This document shows, piece after piece, positions 13,901 through 28,297 of a stretch of DNA of 64,000 nt. Source of the stretch: Glandiceps talaboti (Eukaryota > Hemichordata > Enteropneusta > Spengelidae); NCBI RefSeq assembly GCF_964340395.1, contig NC_135549.1:22609842-22673841 (forward strand). Direction: 5' to 3'. Each line of letters starts with the position of its first letter. The first letter of the stretch is position 1. Position numbers and translations under genes: made by a program. The notes beneath the pieces are model-generated. The model saw only the letters and a list, made by a program, of their open reading frames with translations. It was not told the origin of the DNA and did not search any database.

Positions 13901-16900
13901 AACAGGTGCCGGAAGTCATATTGGCAGCACAGAGAAACCAACAGCCAAGTATAGTGCACTGTCAGATGGACTACGGCAGATAACACCTGAGACATGGCAG
14001 TGTTCTATGTTCTGTGGTGGAAAGAATTGTAAATACTGTAATGCGTGGAAAGCAAACTGGCCAAAGGATCGAATGGTCATTGATGGACTTTTCTCAGAAT
14101 GGTGAGTACTTGTAAATTGAAAGTGATTATCAGACCAAAAAAAAAGACATTTTGTCTTGAATGGTGCAACAATTTTGTTCCTCTAACTTGTCAGCAAGTC
14201 CAGTACACTCTAGTTACTAATTATGGGTATAGCGTTGCCATCTTGCAACCCTTTTGTTTTTCCCCCGTGGTGATCCAATACATACAAACGCAACAAGCAA
14301 ATTACTGATAATGTAAGGGTATTACCCGATATCTCCTCTTTGTTCGTCGTATTACCACGAGTGCCATTTCGGCGGCATGGCACAAATCATGAGACAGGTG
14401 TCATAATGCCGAAATGACATGAACATATCGTAACTTCCATATAGTATACTAGTGTGGTACAGTGCAGCATACACATGCACATAGTGGGTGGCCTACAGTC
14501 ACGTTGGAGATACCATTGTGAAATGAGTGTACCTATACAGTGGGTGTGAATTTGCCATTTAGTGTACGGTCGTAAATAGTGTCATTTGGGTATGGATATT
14601 TTTGTCAAAATTTCCCTATTTTGAAAGAATGTTGCAGTTTTGTGGTCATATGCGATAACATAAATGTCGAACATCAACTACCATTTTTGTTTGTTTATTT
14701 TTGTTTATATTTGGAGTCGCCATGTCTTGTCCAATCAGAAAGCCGTTTGTTTGATGATGTTTAACGTGAATATCTTGGCGTTTAACATCCCATATCAGAG
14801 GTGATATTATCAGGAATGATTTATCTGGGCTTATATATGTATATTGTACATGTATGAGAACAAGAAATACTGAAATGGTACATGTACATGTACATACATG
14901 TGTACATGTACTTTGTAATTTCATGATTCCTTTCTATGGCCATTATACACATTTCAAATCATACATTCATCACATTTTGAATCAATTGAAGGATTACTGA
15001 CATCAGTGAACACAACATTATGTTTTTAACCCTGTATACGTAGTATATTTTACATTGCAAGGAGTTCAGGCTTTGGCAATTTGCATAAACCCCAACACAT
15101 TAAGTTGATGAAGTAGCTACAATCCTGTTCTCAGGGGGTCATAATAAAACAGAGCAGAGATTATACAATATATTCTAGTGCAATTGTAAGGATTTTATTG
15201 TGCTGTATAGGAAAGGTACATGTACCTGTACTGTACTGATAATGTGCAACAGAAATGACAAAGCTGTCTAGATGTTACTGATGAGTAAATAGGTGATAAC
15301 TCAAGTAAAGCCTATATACAGCTTACAGATTTTGTTGGAATTAAATTTTGATTTATAACTGATTAGAGGCAATTATATTAGCAGATGAATCGGAGGGGGG
15401 GAGGGGTCCACTGGCCAGGTCTTGTAGGGGTGTGTGGCCAATGCTGCCAACCCCAGACCCAAATTTTGACCAATTTTGACCAAAAATCAATACCCCATTT
15501 TAGACCATTCAAGATTTTAGAAGACCTCATTTTAGACCAAAATACATAATCACTGATAGAAAAATATCAACCAGTGAATTAGCTGGAGGAAATTCTGAGG
15601 GAAATTCCGAACTAGTCAAGAATTTATTTATGTTTTTTCTTCCAGGACCCCATTTTAGACCAAATAAAATCATGTAAAGCGGCCCCCATTTTAGACTCCT
15701 TAGCTCTAAAAATACAGTACCCATTTTAGACCACTTTAGACCAAAAACCCCCACCCCAAAGGACAGCACATACATGTGTAATACATATACTCAATGTAGG
15801 TTAGAGTATTTTCCAGGGAAATCAAGTGTATAAATGTACACAGTTAGTATAAATACATGTTTGTAGTATTTCTAGAAATGAGAAATAAAAAGAAAAAAAA
15901 GAAACACTAGGCAGTTTCACCGAGAAAGGAACCTATACGTTTTAATACTAGTAGTTAGTGACAGCTACAGCAGGTTTGGAGATTAGCAATAAATTACATA
16001 TTGTGACAGGTCTTCATTGCTGGAGTTTGTCACTTTATACAGGGAAGTACTTGAAAAAAATACACATTCTTAAGTGTAAACAAACTGAATTCCAACATTT
16101 ACACTAAGTGGTCAAACCCCAACAATACAATACGATATTAAGTTTCCAACATTTCTCTTTGTTCAGCCAAAGAAAGTATGAGTGACTTAAGGGGCCTTGT
16201 CACTACAAGTCACTAAACACGAATACTTCATCTAGTGATAAAACCCATATAATAGGTCATGAGTGTTTTCCAGAATAACTATACCACTACAAACATAATT
16301 TATGAAAAATTAAGAAAAATAATTGAAATTTGGAACATTTTGACTCGTATTGTGAGCACAACAGAACCACAACATGCTTGCAAACTGCTAAGCTAACAAT
16401 TCTGTTTTGTAAGGGGGATCGTGTTGCCATCAATCTAGTGTAAACTGTATCATTCATTTCTCATTTATTTTTCAGTCTACATGTTATTGTACACTCATAT
16501 AATATATTATTTATATTCTTCTAACTGTTTTTTTCATTTTCTCTGTTATATGCATTTTATTCTTCTGTACCAAAACAACTGTTAATTAAATAGATACAAT
16601 TAAGTAGTACATACGACTTGAAGTTGTACACTGTAAAATGTATGAATTTATTATTAAGCAAAACTAATTTAGAAACATGATGTACTGTGCTATCATGGGA
16701 TTGAAAATTCAGAATTCTACAGATACACAAGCATGAAAAAAATATTTCATATATATATTTCTAAGAGCATGGCATAAATCTATGTTTACATAAATTATGA
16801 ATATATATTTATGATAGTAATATTTTTAATAATCCATAGATGAATAGAAAATCAAATGTTATGTCAATCTTTGATGAATGATTTTAAATGAAAAATTAAT

Positions 16901-19900
16901 GTCATTTGAGAGAGGCTGTAATTTAATCCCCGTTCAATTAGCATATTACATTGTATAGTGAGGGAGGATAGTATACACTGTAGATGTCATTTGTTGACTC
17001 TGAATCCCAACATGGATATGTACCTTATAGGTTATAATTGGATGGCAGTATTGGTTTACATACAGGTCATTCACTCTAGCCTCCAACCTGATTAAAATCT
17101 GATGTGGTGAAACCAGCTACATGTAGATGTCTTTATTTACCTCTATTTCCATCGTTTTGTGTCATAAGTGTCGGGTGATCACCACCTGCCCGCATCTGAC
17201 CCTGTGAATAGAAAATCTCATTTGAATATAGCGCTTTAGAATAGCCAATCGGGATGAGCATTATGTTGGCAGCTGCGCACACTGGAGAAACTGGAAAAAA
17301 AACTAACAAACAAATGTACATGTACACATGGAGGATTGCATTGATGACATGACTCGTTGGTGTTGGCACCATCTCTCCGTATGATTTTGAAAGAATCATG
17401 CTGATTGGTTGAAGAAACCTTTCCAAGATCCTTGAAATTCGAACGAGATTTTCTAGTACACCAGGTCAGATGTGGGAAGGTGAGATCGCCTGACCGGAAC
17501 AAAACAAACGACACAAAATGATGATAAATAAAGACATCTAGCCGCTTTCACCACATCAGATTTTAATCAGATTGCCTAGCCTCAGGATATTGTGTTATAA
17601 AATACATATTGTAAATTTTATCAACAACTGATAATTGAGTAATGTGAACAGTAAAAATAGAACAGTAGATTAGATGAGATTAGATGAGATATAATAACTT
17701 ACTTGTAATATGATACCATACTCCCTGAACAGTATTGAATCACCTCGGGGTAATGTATTTGTGTAGTTGTCAAATTGATTTTTGGTCTGAAACCTAAAAC
17801 CAGTACCCCTAATGTAATCACAATTTCAACCTGTTACTGTACTACATGTACTTATCATACAAGTGAACTCCAGATTAACTGTACAATATCATATCTAATT
17901 ATTGGTAGTTTAACAATTTTCAAAATTTTCAGTTAATACATTATGGGTTGTGTGATCAAAAAAATAACATTCCTGAGTCACAGCAAGTACTGCTTTAATT
18001 TCTACAAGTTGATGTAATAAGACGAAGAGTAAAATTTAGGATTTGTTGACCACAATTGTTGTGAAATATTGTAGTATGTTTTCATTGTAATCATGTATTT
18101 TAGTAATCTAGTGCTATCCATATGCATCAAATCTCACGATCAATCTGTATGATTCAATACCACAGATAGCGTCTATATTAGTATCTTATGGGTACCTGAA
18201 CAGATTCCATTTAATTATCAAAATTAATTGAATTACTGTTGTCCAATGACTGTATTGATACTGTACATGTACATGGAGAATGAATATATATATATATACA
18301 TGTATGTAGATCTGATTCTTTGCAAGCCGATGAGCACAGATTTTTGCTAACACAACAACATCTGGCAAGCACTTTCTGGACGGTGGCGTAAAGGGGCCTG
18401 TGGATTGACGGTAGAGTTCTACAGATAGATGACATTTTCAAATAAATTAAATTCTGAGTTGAAACTATTTATTGGGTGGACCATTATTCAACAAAACATA
18501 AATTATTGTACCATGTATATAATGTACAGACTATGTATAAGTTATATGTAATCAGATAGAAAATACAGACTAATCTGATGATATAATATATTCATGATAT
18601 AAACACATGGGTTTTTTTATGGGCACATATGCTAGTTTATGTATGGTATACTACTGCTAACCATATGTTAATATTCTTGTGATGGTCCTCCCTACACCAT
18701 AAACTGACAGTGGACACATCATATTATGTATGGTAATACAGTTCACACTAACTGCAAATCAAACAGACTCCACATAATACAGCTTGTATTAAGTTGTAAT
18801 TCTAACAGTGGACACATTGATTTCTGTATCTGTTTACAACAATGTAGTCACTGCAAATCAAACAGATTCCTCTCATATGTAAATTTCATGATGTACATGT
18901 AATGTACATTTTCAGTTAGGATCTCACTGACTATACAAAATTTGATGTTCACATGATAGTGCATGTTATTACCATGGGGATGAGGGGGAGGGGTTGCATA
19001 ATGCATGATTGGTGGTATTTTCAGCTAAGTAGCAAATCATGTAGGGATTTATGACATCAGATGTGGATGGTATTATGTATAATGCAATAATTATATTCTA
19101 ACTACATATGATATATGGTAATACTATTACAGTATGTGACTTTCCATTCTATAGAATTACAACTTTATACAGGTAATACAGCAATCTGTCTACACTGCAT
19201 AAATGTACACATATATTAAATTTACATATTCGCATATACATGTGTGATTTATTAGTCCCTGTCGGACGAAATCCAGGACGGGGACTTATGGATTGGGGTC
19301 CGTCCGTGCGTCCGTCCAGAGCCGTTTCTTGGAGATGCCTCGACCAATTTTTTTCAAACTTGGTACAGGGGCAACATACAATGGCACACATGTACGTATG
19401 CACGTCAGTTTGTTTCATGATACGATCCAATATGGCTGCCTGGCAGCCATTTTGTTTGCAAACTTTCCATGTCCAAAGCCATAGCTCAGACATGCTTTGA
19501 ACATATCTCATTCAAAGTTGGTATTAGGACAGTGTTCTATGACATACATGTGCATATACATTTTCGTCATGATACAATCCAATATGGCTGCCTGGCAGTG
19601 ATTTTGTTGCCGCAGTTCTCATGTCCAAAGCCATAACTCAGACATGCTTGAACAGGTTATGCAGTTCATGAATATTTGGAAAGTATAACAGGATTTTCTT
19701 TTCTTTCATAGTGATCACAACATCCTGACATGAGAATGTTTGGATTACAGTACAACCGGTACCTTGAAAGTTATAAGTTAATTTGACATGCCACTGATGT
19801 GTAGTAATTTCTTGTGACATGCCAATGTTTCGTGTTCTGTAGTCCCATACTACAGTAGAGTACTGTTTTTATTTTGACGTACAACAAAATGTTAATTATG

Positions 19901-22477
19901 TCTTTCATTTGAATGGTAATTCTATGACGTTACAATATCCCCCGGCCAAAGGGAGAGAAAAAGTAGAGGTGGTATTATTTTGCTAAAGTAAAAATGTGAA
20001 TATTTAGTCCATATGTATGTATGTGCTGATATTTTACAGGGTGACAGACGATATCCTGGCCATGTCCAGACCATCAACAGAGGCTATAGATAAATACAAC
20101 ATCATTGATCAGTTTAAAAGGTAAGATGGTATCAAATATATACGTTAATTTTGTTATTTACATACTGTGATTTTTAGCAAGGGAATTATAGCATGAGTAC
20201 ATGTATACTCTAGTCTGTTATAATATACTTTTTTTTGTAATTCAGTGCATAAATTGTAATAGTGAGTAAGAAATTCTGATGACTATATCAGACACCATAC
20301 AGTACTAAACTAATACACTATATCAATTACAGTGTAAATCTGACAGATACAAATGTACATATGACACACACACACACACACACACACACATGCATACATA
20401 CATACATACATACATACATACATACATACATACATACATACATACATACATACATACATACATACATACATACATACATACATACATACATACATACATA
20501 CATACATACATACATAAAGTAGTGTTGTTTGTAATACTGGGATGGTGGGACATACATGTATACATATCATGTGTTCAGTGTTGATTGTGTCTTTTTTTGT
20601 CGTACGTACAGATGTGGAATTAAATCTATAATAAATTTACAACGACCAGGGGAACATACAAGTTGTGGAAATCCCCTTGAAGAAGAAAGTGGATTTTCTT
20701 ATTTACCTCAAACATTTATGGACAATGATAGTAAGTGCATGTGTTAATTAATGTAAATCTAATAACCAGTCATACCATATCACCTCATAATTTATTTTGA
20801 CATGATATCAATATGAGAAGCTCACAAATAATACCTCAACATTTGTTGTAACAATGATAAAATGCTGATTTTTATTATTAATAATTATATTAATATGAAC
20901 TTCATTGATCCAAAGTAAATTCGGGAATTTAAATACGGCCACCACTTTTGCAGTGTCCAAGTATCCAAGTGTTAAACCAGGAGGAAACTGGGGTACCCAG
21001 GGAAAACCTCTATTGTTTGGCAGGGTCAAACTGAGCATCACCTTTCTTACAGACAGATTAGGGATATGTTTAACCAAACCAAACCAACTCTTCAATGGGT
21101 TTGAACCCAGACAGCAGTGGTACATGTAAGAGGCACATGAGCTATAAAGTGCACAGCCACCCAATCAATCACATAATCATGTATTTATGTCAATGGGACT
21201 AGCTTATAAATTTATAACGTTTGTATTTGTTTGTTTACAGTTTTCTTTTATAACTTTGGTTGGGATGATTATGGTGTGCGTTCCTTGCCGTCCATTCTGG
21301 ATATGGTCAAAGTCATGTCATTTGCTTTACAAGAAGGAAAGGTAAATGCTTTGTTGAATGAAATTGTAGATTAGTGTCGCATACTGCCAGATCAAATCTA
21401 CATTACATACCTAGTCATCCAAGCTTAGTTATATAGTATACATAGAACTGTCAACATGTTGTATTATTTGTAGAGATTACCTCAGTGTAGTACACTCCTT
21501 GCCATCAAAGCTTGGTTATAGAGTTCAGCATGGTCAAAAATCAATGTTTTTGAAATCAATGTAAAACATAATGACAGAGAGGTTAACTTAGGTAGACTCC
21601 TGAACTGTGTAGCTGGGATAGGTTATATCGGATCATCAAATCATTAGAACTTACTACTGGTGCACATAATTCCTTCCCAATATCTTGTACATTTGCATGT
21701 TGCTAAATTGAAAAAAGTATTATAAAGTTTGCAAACCCTTTGTCACAAAAAGAAGAAGAAAAAACAACTTGAAGTGTTTTATCCCTAACATCAGCTCATT
21801 TCAAAGATTTGAGAAGTATAAAGTAAAGCAAGAAAAGAAAAGACAGACATCTTGTATGATCTCATTAACTTGTGTATTCCAGTTATTCTATATTTATTCC
21901 ACGCTCACTTCTGGTATGATTGTTTTCAGGCGGCTGTACATTGCCATGCTGGGTTAGGTCGTACTGGTGTACTTATAGCATGTTACTTGATCTATGCAAA
22001 GAGAATGGAAGCAGATCAAGTCATACACTTCATCAGGGAAAAGCGGTAAGAACATACACAAAAGAATGACCAATACATAGTTATAATAAAGACTCCATGA
22101 TTATTCAAGATGAAGATGTCAGCCAAGGTTTGGATAAACGAAACTGCCTTGCATTAGGAAGTCAACATTAACCTGTATATTATACAGCAATATTACAAGT
22201 AATGCAAAATTACCAAGAACATGCCATGCCATAGAAGCATGAAAAGTTTTCCATTCTAATTATATGCCAGTAGTTCATAATCTGATATGTATTGTGTGTG
22301 ATATGTTACAGGGGTGGTGCAATTCAGACTAGAGGACAAATCGAATGTTGTCAACAGTTTGGTAAATTTTTGATTCCACTACGAGTAGTTTTCTCCTCCA
22401 TGTAAGTATAGCCTCCTATCATTTGTGTATACCTAAGCATTGTATGTTGTCTCTATGTCTATTATGAAGACTATGTA

Positions 22478-22518
<41 letters not shown>

Positions 22519-22554
22519 ATAATGTGTGTTTATATATACATGTATATATATATA

Positions 22555-22594
<40 letters not shown>

Positions 22595-25500
22595 ATGTAT
22601 GAATGTGAATATTTACATGTTTATGATGTGTTTGTGTCCTATCTTGTATTATGTAAAAGTCATGACAACAGTATACCACAAACACACACTACAGTCTCAT
22701 ACAAGACAGTAGCTGTTACAACTATACTAGACAACATTATTTTGAAAATCAGTAATTACCATGATAGTTTACTTCAATATTGGTTCTATTATGCATGTAT
22801 TTGTAAGTTGTACTATATATGTTGGCTCTATTATGCATGTACTTGTAAGACTGTAAGATACGTCATGACGTTTCGCCCTCACCGGCCTCCTAGGGGTTGG
22901 CCGATGTTTGAGGGCACCCCGTCACGGCGTACCTTACAGACTAGGTAGACTGGCACCACTCCCTTGGCAGATTTGTTTTTTTTGGCTCATCATCTTCAAA
23001 TGTGTGAATTTTATATTCATTTCAAATTTTGTGAAGGAGAATGTGGTCAACTTTTTTTCCCTGTTACTAGTAATCTCATCAAGGGAGATAGATAGATATC
23101 TATCCATAATCCATATATGGGCATAGTAATCACCCAACTGTTCACAATCACTCACTCAGAGTCAGGTCACTATTTCACACAAAAGAATACAAGTGTGTTC
23201 AGATTTTTTTTATTCAAATGAAGAGTGAAAACAGCTAGGGGGTGTGGGCTTATAAACCACTGTTTGGTGGATGAGTTGGTTGGTAAAGTGTTGGAAAGTG
23301 ATGTATGAAAACCTAGGGTTTGGGGCTAATAAACAACAATGTTTTGGTTGACAAGTTGATTGGAAAAGTGTTGGAAAGTGCTGTATGAATAACTTAACAT
23401 TATTGTGTTTGCAGCTGTTTTATTGAAATGGACATGACTGTTGGAGTTATACACTCCATTATGATATTGTATTTCTTTGCTTTGATACAGAGATCCCTGT
23501 GCCTATGCATTTACATTGAAGCAATTTTTGATCCGTCAGAAGCATCTTCTTCATGGATACGAAGCTAGGGAACTCAAGTACATACCAAAGGTACAATTCT
23601 TATGCTTTGTTTTTATGATTTTTGTAAAACAGTATATATGAATCCATATAATATCTTATGATGTTTTCATAGAAAGGACAGATGTTTGCTCTCTCAGGTC
23701 TTACCAATATCCAGGAGGATATGATATGGTGACGTATTGAGTCACAGACATGTAGAGTTGTAATTTGGAGAAATGTTCAAAACCTAAAATTGTGGTGATG
23801 ACTTTAATAGACTGCCAAAGGTTTTGTTGCTAAGGACATATTTTGATATTTCATTCATACATTTGTTTGACTTCCTGTGTTACATGTCACAGCTTGTTGT
23901 GGTTGCATCACTCTGTGTAGTAATGTGCCACTAGGGGGCGCTGTGCATTTGAAACTCCACATGCAATCAGTTTTCATTGATTCTCTCACAGATAGTACAT
24001 CTTGTATGTACACTTATCGTAGAGCAGGTAAACTAAACATTGCAGTCTCTCACTGTGTTACTGTACCACTAGGGGGTGCTGTGCATTTGAAACAGTCTGC
24101 ATTCGATAAATTGATTCTTTCACAAGTGATACATCTTGTATGCAAAAGTATTGTAGAGCAGGCAGTCTTACCATCACAGTGTGTTACTCTGCCACTAGTG
24201 AGCACTATGCATTGAAATTTGTCATAATACATCCATCTTTCATTTATTCTCTCACAGATTGTACATATTGTATGTAAACGTATCGTAGAGCTGGCAAACT
24301 GTAACCATGGCAGTTTTATCAGGGAATATCCTATACCACATGACAAGAAGCTAGCACTAGAAATGGCAACTGCTGCTAATGCATTTCCAGAGAAAAGAAA
24401 TAAACAGAGATCCACGTTTGATGTCATTGAGGACAATCCAGTAGTCAATAAAGGAGGTGCCTTGAGACTACCACCAATCAGAAAAGCCAAAAGTGCTGAG
24501 TCTCTCGTACCTGATTCTGATATGAATGGTGATGGCGAGGGTGATCCTAGTAATATGAACTTACCAAAACCTAAACCTCTCCCAAGGAGCCCAAATTTAC
24601 GTCTGAGATCCCGTGAATTAGAGAATGATTTCAAAGGGAATTCAGTATCGTCGGGGTCTGATGACGACTTGATGCTAACAACACGGAGTGATACATTTGC
24701 AATTCAAGGTCACCGAATCAAACATGAACATGAACTTCACAGTCAATTCAGTCGTGAGAGTATCATGAGCACTGCCATGTCAATTGATGCTGGTGTCGTT
24801 TCGGGTAAAAATAAACGACCGGTTAAAGGTCGTTTCAGCCGTGGACCTTTGCCGAGGAGGAGCTCCATTCTAAGTCAAGTCAGTGAGACTTTATCAGAGG
24901 AGGAAGAGAACCAGGATGTTTACATCGTTGCCAGGGCGATGGCTTTTACTATCAACAAAGAAGTCGATCAACATGAAAGGGCTAGAGTAGATGCTCTACA
25001 GGTTAGTGAGAATTTGGTAGCAAGCTGTGGAAGTGCAACTGAATATCTGATATAATGCACCAGCTTTTAGAATCAACACTTTGTTTTACCAATATAACTG
25101 TAAATGGCACTTGGCACCAGGGAGGTTAGAAGGTTTTAGCTAAGCTTTGTACATGGACTACCCATTCAGTAAAATGTCTTTGGCATAAAAGATGAAGGCT
25201 AATATCACACACTATACAGACTACCCCCCCCCCCCCCATAATTTCAGAAGGTCAAGCTTTCAGTCAAGTTCATTGTGACCCAGAGTTTAAATCTGATGCA
25301 CCAAGCTGCACTTCTAACATATCGAATACTCTCTGTCCAAGCCTATGAAATTATAAATAGAAGTTCTGTATTACTATGTATTTTATACCTTTGCATTTTC
25401 CATGTAATCATCTCAGCGTAAGCATAAGTATTTTCCACATTTGCTACTTTTCAGGCATTGAAGCAGAGATTGGAATCCTTGCAAGTAGGTTGAAAACTGT

Positions 25501-28266
25501 GTTTTATTTGGGGGTTTTCTTTTGTTTTGTGTTTGTTATTGTTCACCCTTTTTGTAATAGTTTGGATTCATTGTCTAATAATTTGCACTGCTTTCTCCGT
25601 ACACGCCTTGCACCATTGCATAATTCCTGTGATTAAGTCATATGTAATGTGTTTAATAATATTAGATGCCACACAAGATCAACTTTTCTCTGAAATCACA
25701 AGTAATTGTAGATGATGTAGAATCACGAAATGACTCTCCAGAACCCATAGTTTATGAAAATGTCTTTATTTCCTGGAGTGGTGTTGCCCTTTAAAGCTAG
25801 CAAATTTGTAAGTGTTATTATGGATTTAACTCACAGTCATCTTATTTGCAATAGCATGTGGTGTGGGGGCTGTGACATATGTTGGCTACAGTAACTATAA
25901 GTACAAAAAAAATATCTATCAGGAATTTGTTACAATACACCACTTGTGGTTCTAACTTGTCAATTTTTGTCATCAATTTTTACTTAATTTACTGTCAAAT
26001 TAAACTTTTGTTCCAAAAACAAACTTGAAAATTGTACCTGAAATTTTCGACTACACACACTTCAGTCTTTGTCAACAGATTGACCCACTATGCAGAACAT
26101 GTGACTTTATGGACACATGAGCCTAATTAAGGGGCCATAGTTTTTAGTTTAGACTAAGTCTTGAGATATTAGGTACACTGTCCTACATAACATTGATAAT
26201 TTGTGTTTTACAGCATGACATTAATGTCAGCAGTGCTACGTGGAATATTCTATCAACAGAGGAAGATCCTTATGTACTTTGTTCATTTATGTATTCATGG
26301 TTAGAACAGTTAAAGGTATGTCAATATTATAATTATATCAATGTATTTTACTGTATGTGTGTGTCTGGTTGTTGTATAGTATACATGTAGCATATGTTGA
26401 CTGATATGTTGTCATCTATCATTATATCTCACGCACTGATTACTGAGGTCCAGTGAACACTGTATAGTACATATCTCATGGTATAAGACACATACACTGT
26501 GATTACTGAGGTCCAGTGAACACTGCATTGCATACATTTCAGGGTATCCCACACACTGATTACTGAGGTCCAGTGAACACTGTATAGTACATATCTCATG
26601 GTATAAGATACATACACTGTGATTACTGGGGTCCAGTGGACACTGCATTGCATACATTTCAGGGTATCTCACTCACTGATTGCTGGGGTCCAGTGAACAC
26701 TGCATTGTATACATTTTAGGGTATCTCACACCCTGATTACTGAGGTCAGGTCCAGTAAACACTTCATAGTACACATTTCAATAGGTGTTCAAAACCATAA
26801 CCGAGAAGCCAGAGAACACCACAGAAGTAAATATATCCCCAAATTTATATACTTGCGAGCGTTCTTGGTGGTTGAATTGATTGGTGTGTTTGGTTTGCTC
26901 TGTGCTTCATTGACCATTCGGTTTTGACAATTTCAAATGCTGACAGTGATGCAGAAGTACTTTTATTATACGGACTGATTTAATGAATTATTGAATCCAA
27001 TAGATCACAATTTGTATTGCTATTGTGTAATGACATCACCAGTGACAGTGTCATAACATTTGATTGGCCAGATATCAGTTTTTGTGACAGTGTAATAACA
27101 TTTGATGGCTAGATATCAGTTTTTGTGACAGTGTAATAACATTTGATGGCTAGATATCAGTTTTTGTGACAGTGTAATAACATTTGATGGCTAGATATCA
27201 GTTTTTGTAACAGTGTAATAACATTTGATGGCTAGATATCAGTTTTTGTGACAGTGTAATAACATTTGAAGGCTAGATATCAGTTTTTGTAACAGTGTAA
27301 TAACATTTGAAGGCTAGATATCAGTTTTTGTGACAGTGTAATAACATTTGATGGCTAGATATCAGTACATTGGGATATATCAAGAGATACACCATGACAT
27401 TATCATATGGATTGGATTTGAATGAAAGTCATCATTGTGGTTATGAATGTCTCCACAAGATGTCTTCAATCCATCCCAATTTATTAGCCCCCATGTTGAA
27501 ATGCACTGTACAGCATTCACTGCTTCACAGTAATCACAGCGTGTCAGTACATACCATGATCTATGGGATACCGGATACTGTTGTTCAATATGTAGTATCT
27601 TGTAAACCTGGAGATTTCTGCTTAAGATTTATTTTCGCTCATTTCACTGGAAAACAAAAAATGTAAAAATAAGTAGTGTCCTCTTGTACATGAACTCAGT
27701 GTACCCATCTAGTAATTTTGTCTTTGAGAACTACAAGCTGAAGACTGCACAATTACAAAATTATCTAGATTCACAGTATACTGATCACAGTGATTACCAG
27801 TAGGAGTATACTGACATCTCTACATGTGTATATATATAAATGATTTACCTAGTATATTTAGGCTAAATCACTCAGCCTACTTTAGCTTTTATTGCGTATG
27901 GTTGTTAGGGACGATCGCACAATGTCACACAAGCTCAATAAAGCGAACTTCATTGCTTTAGGGGGATGGGGGTACAAATGTACATGTATGGCATCAATGC
28001 GATTGCTGAACTTCATTTTCGCACTTCTAACCAAATTTCAACGAAATCTTTCACTCCTTCAATGAGAACAGCTTTTGTATTTACTACTGAGATGTTGATA
28101 AGTTGATAAAAAATTTACTTCTAATGTGAAATAAGGTGCTGGGTTTCTGGTAGTATTTTAATGTGTTTACAATCATGTTTTTTTGCATTGCATCAATCAT
28201 AGTGATGTGACCACTCATCATAGTTTACATCATATGAATGTTTGATGTCACACTTGTGAATGTTCC

Positions 28267-28297
<31 letters not shown>

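Larger units (their letters stand above)
23915..24310 (+). repeat. Three tandem copies of the exon 9 5' boundary (~130 bp unit)
   Basis: Each unit has a CCACTAG...-type block, then 'atgcatttgaaa' or similar, 'attctctcacag' and a start like 'tacatcttgtatg'. Units begin near 23,915, 24,053 and 24,179. The third unit holds the real acceptor (24,256-24,257) and the first bases of exon 9. The two upstream units are diverged copies of intron end plus exon start. Confidence 0.85.

Noticed and set aside
20310-20584. Met-Tyr-Val-Cys and His-Thr-Tyr-Ile repeat frames
   Set aside because: Translations of a CATA microsatellite.
24050-24634. 194-codon minus-strand frame
   Set aside because: Antisense of PTPDC1 exon 9 and its tandem units; no domain.
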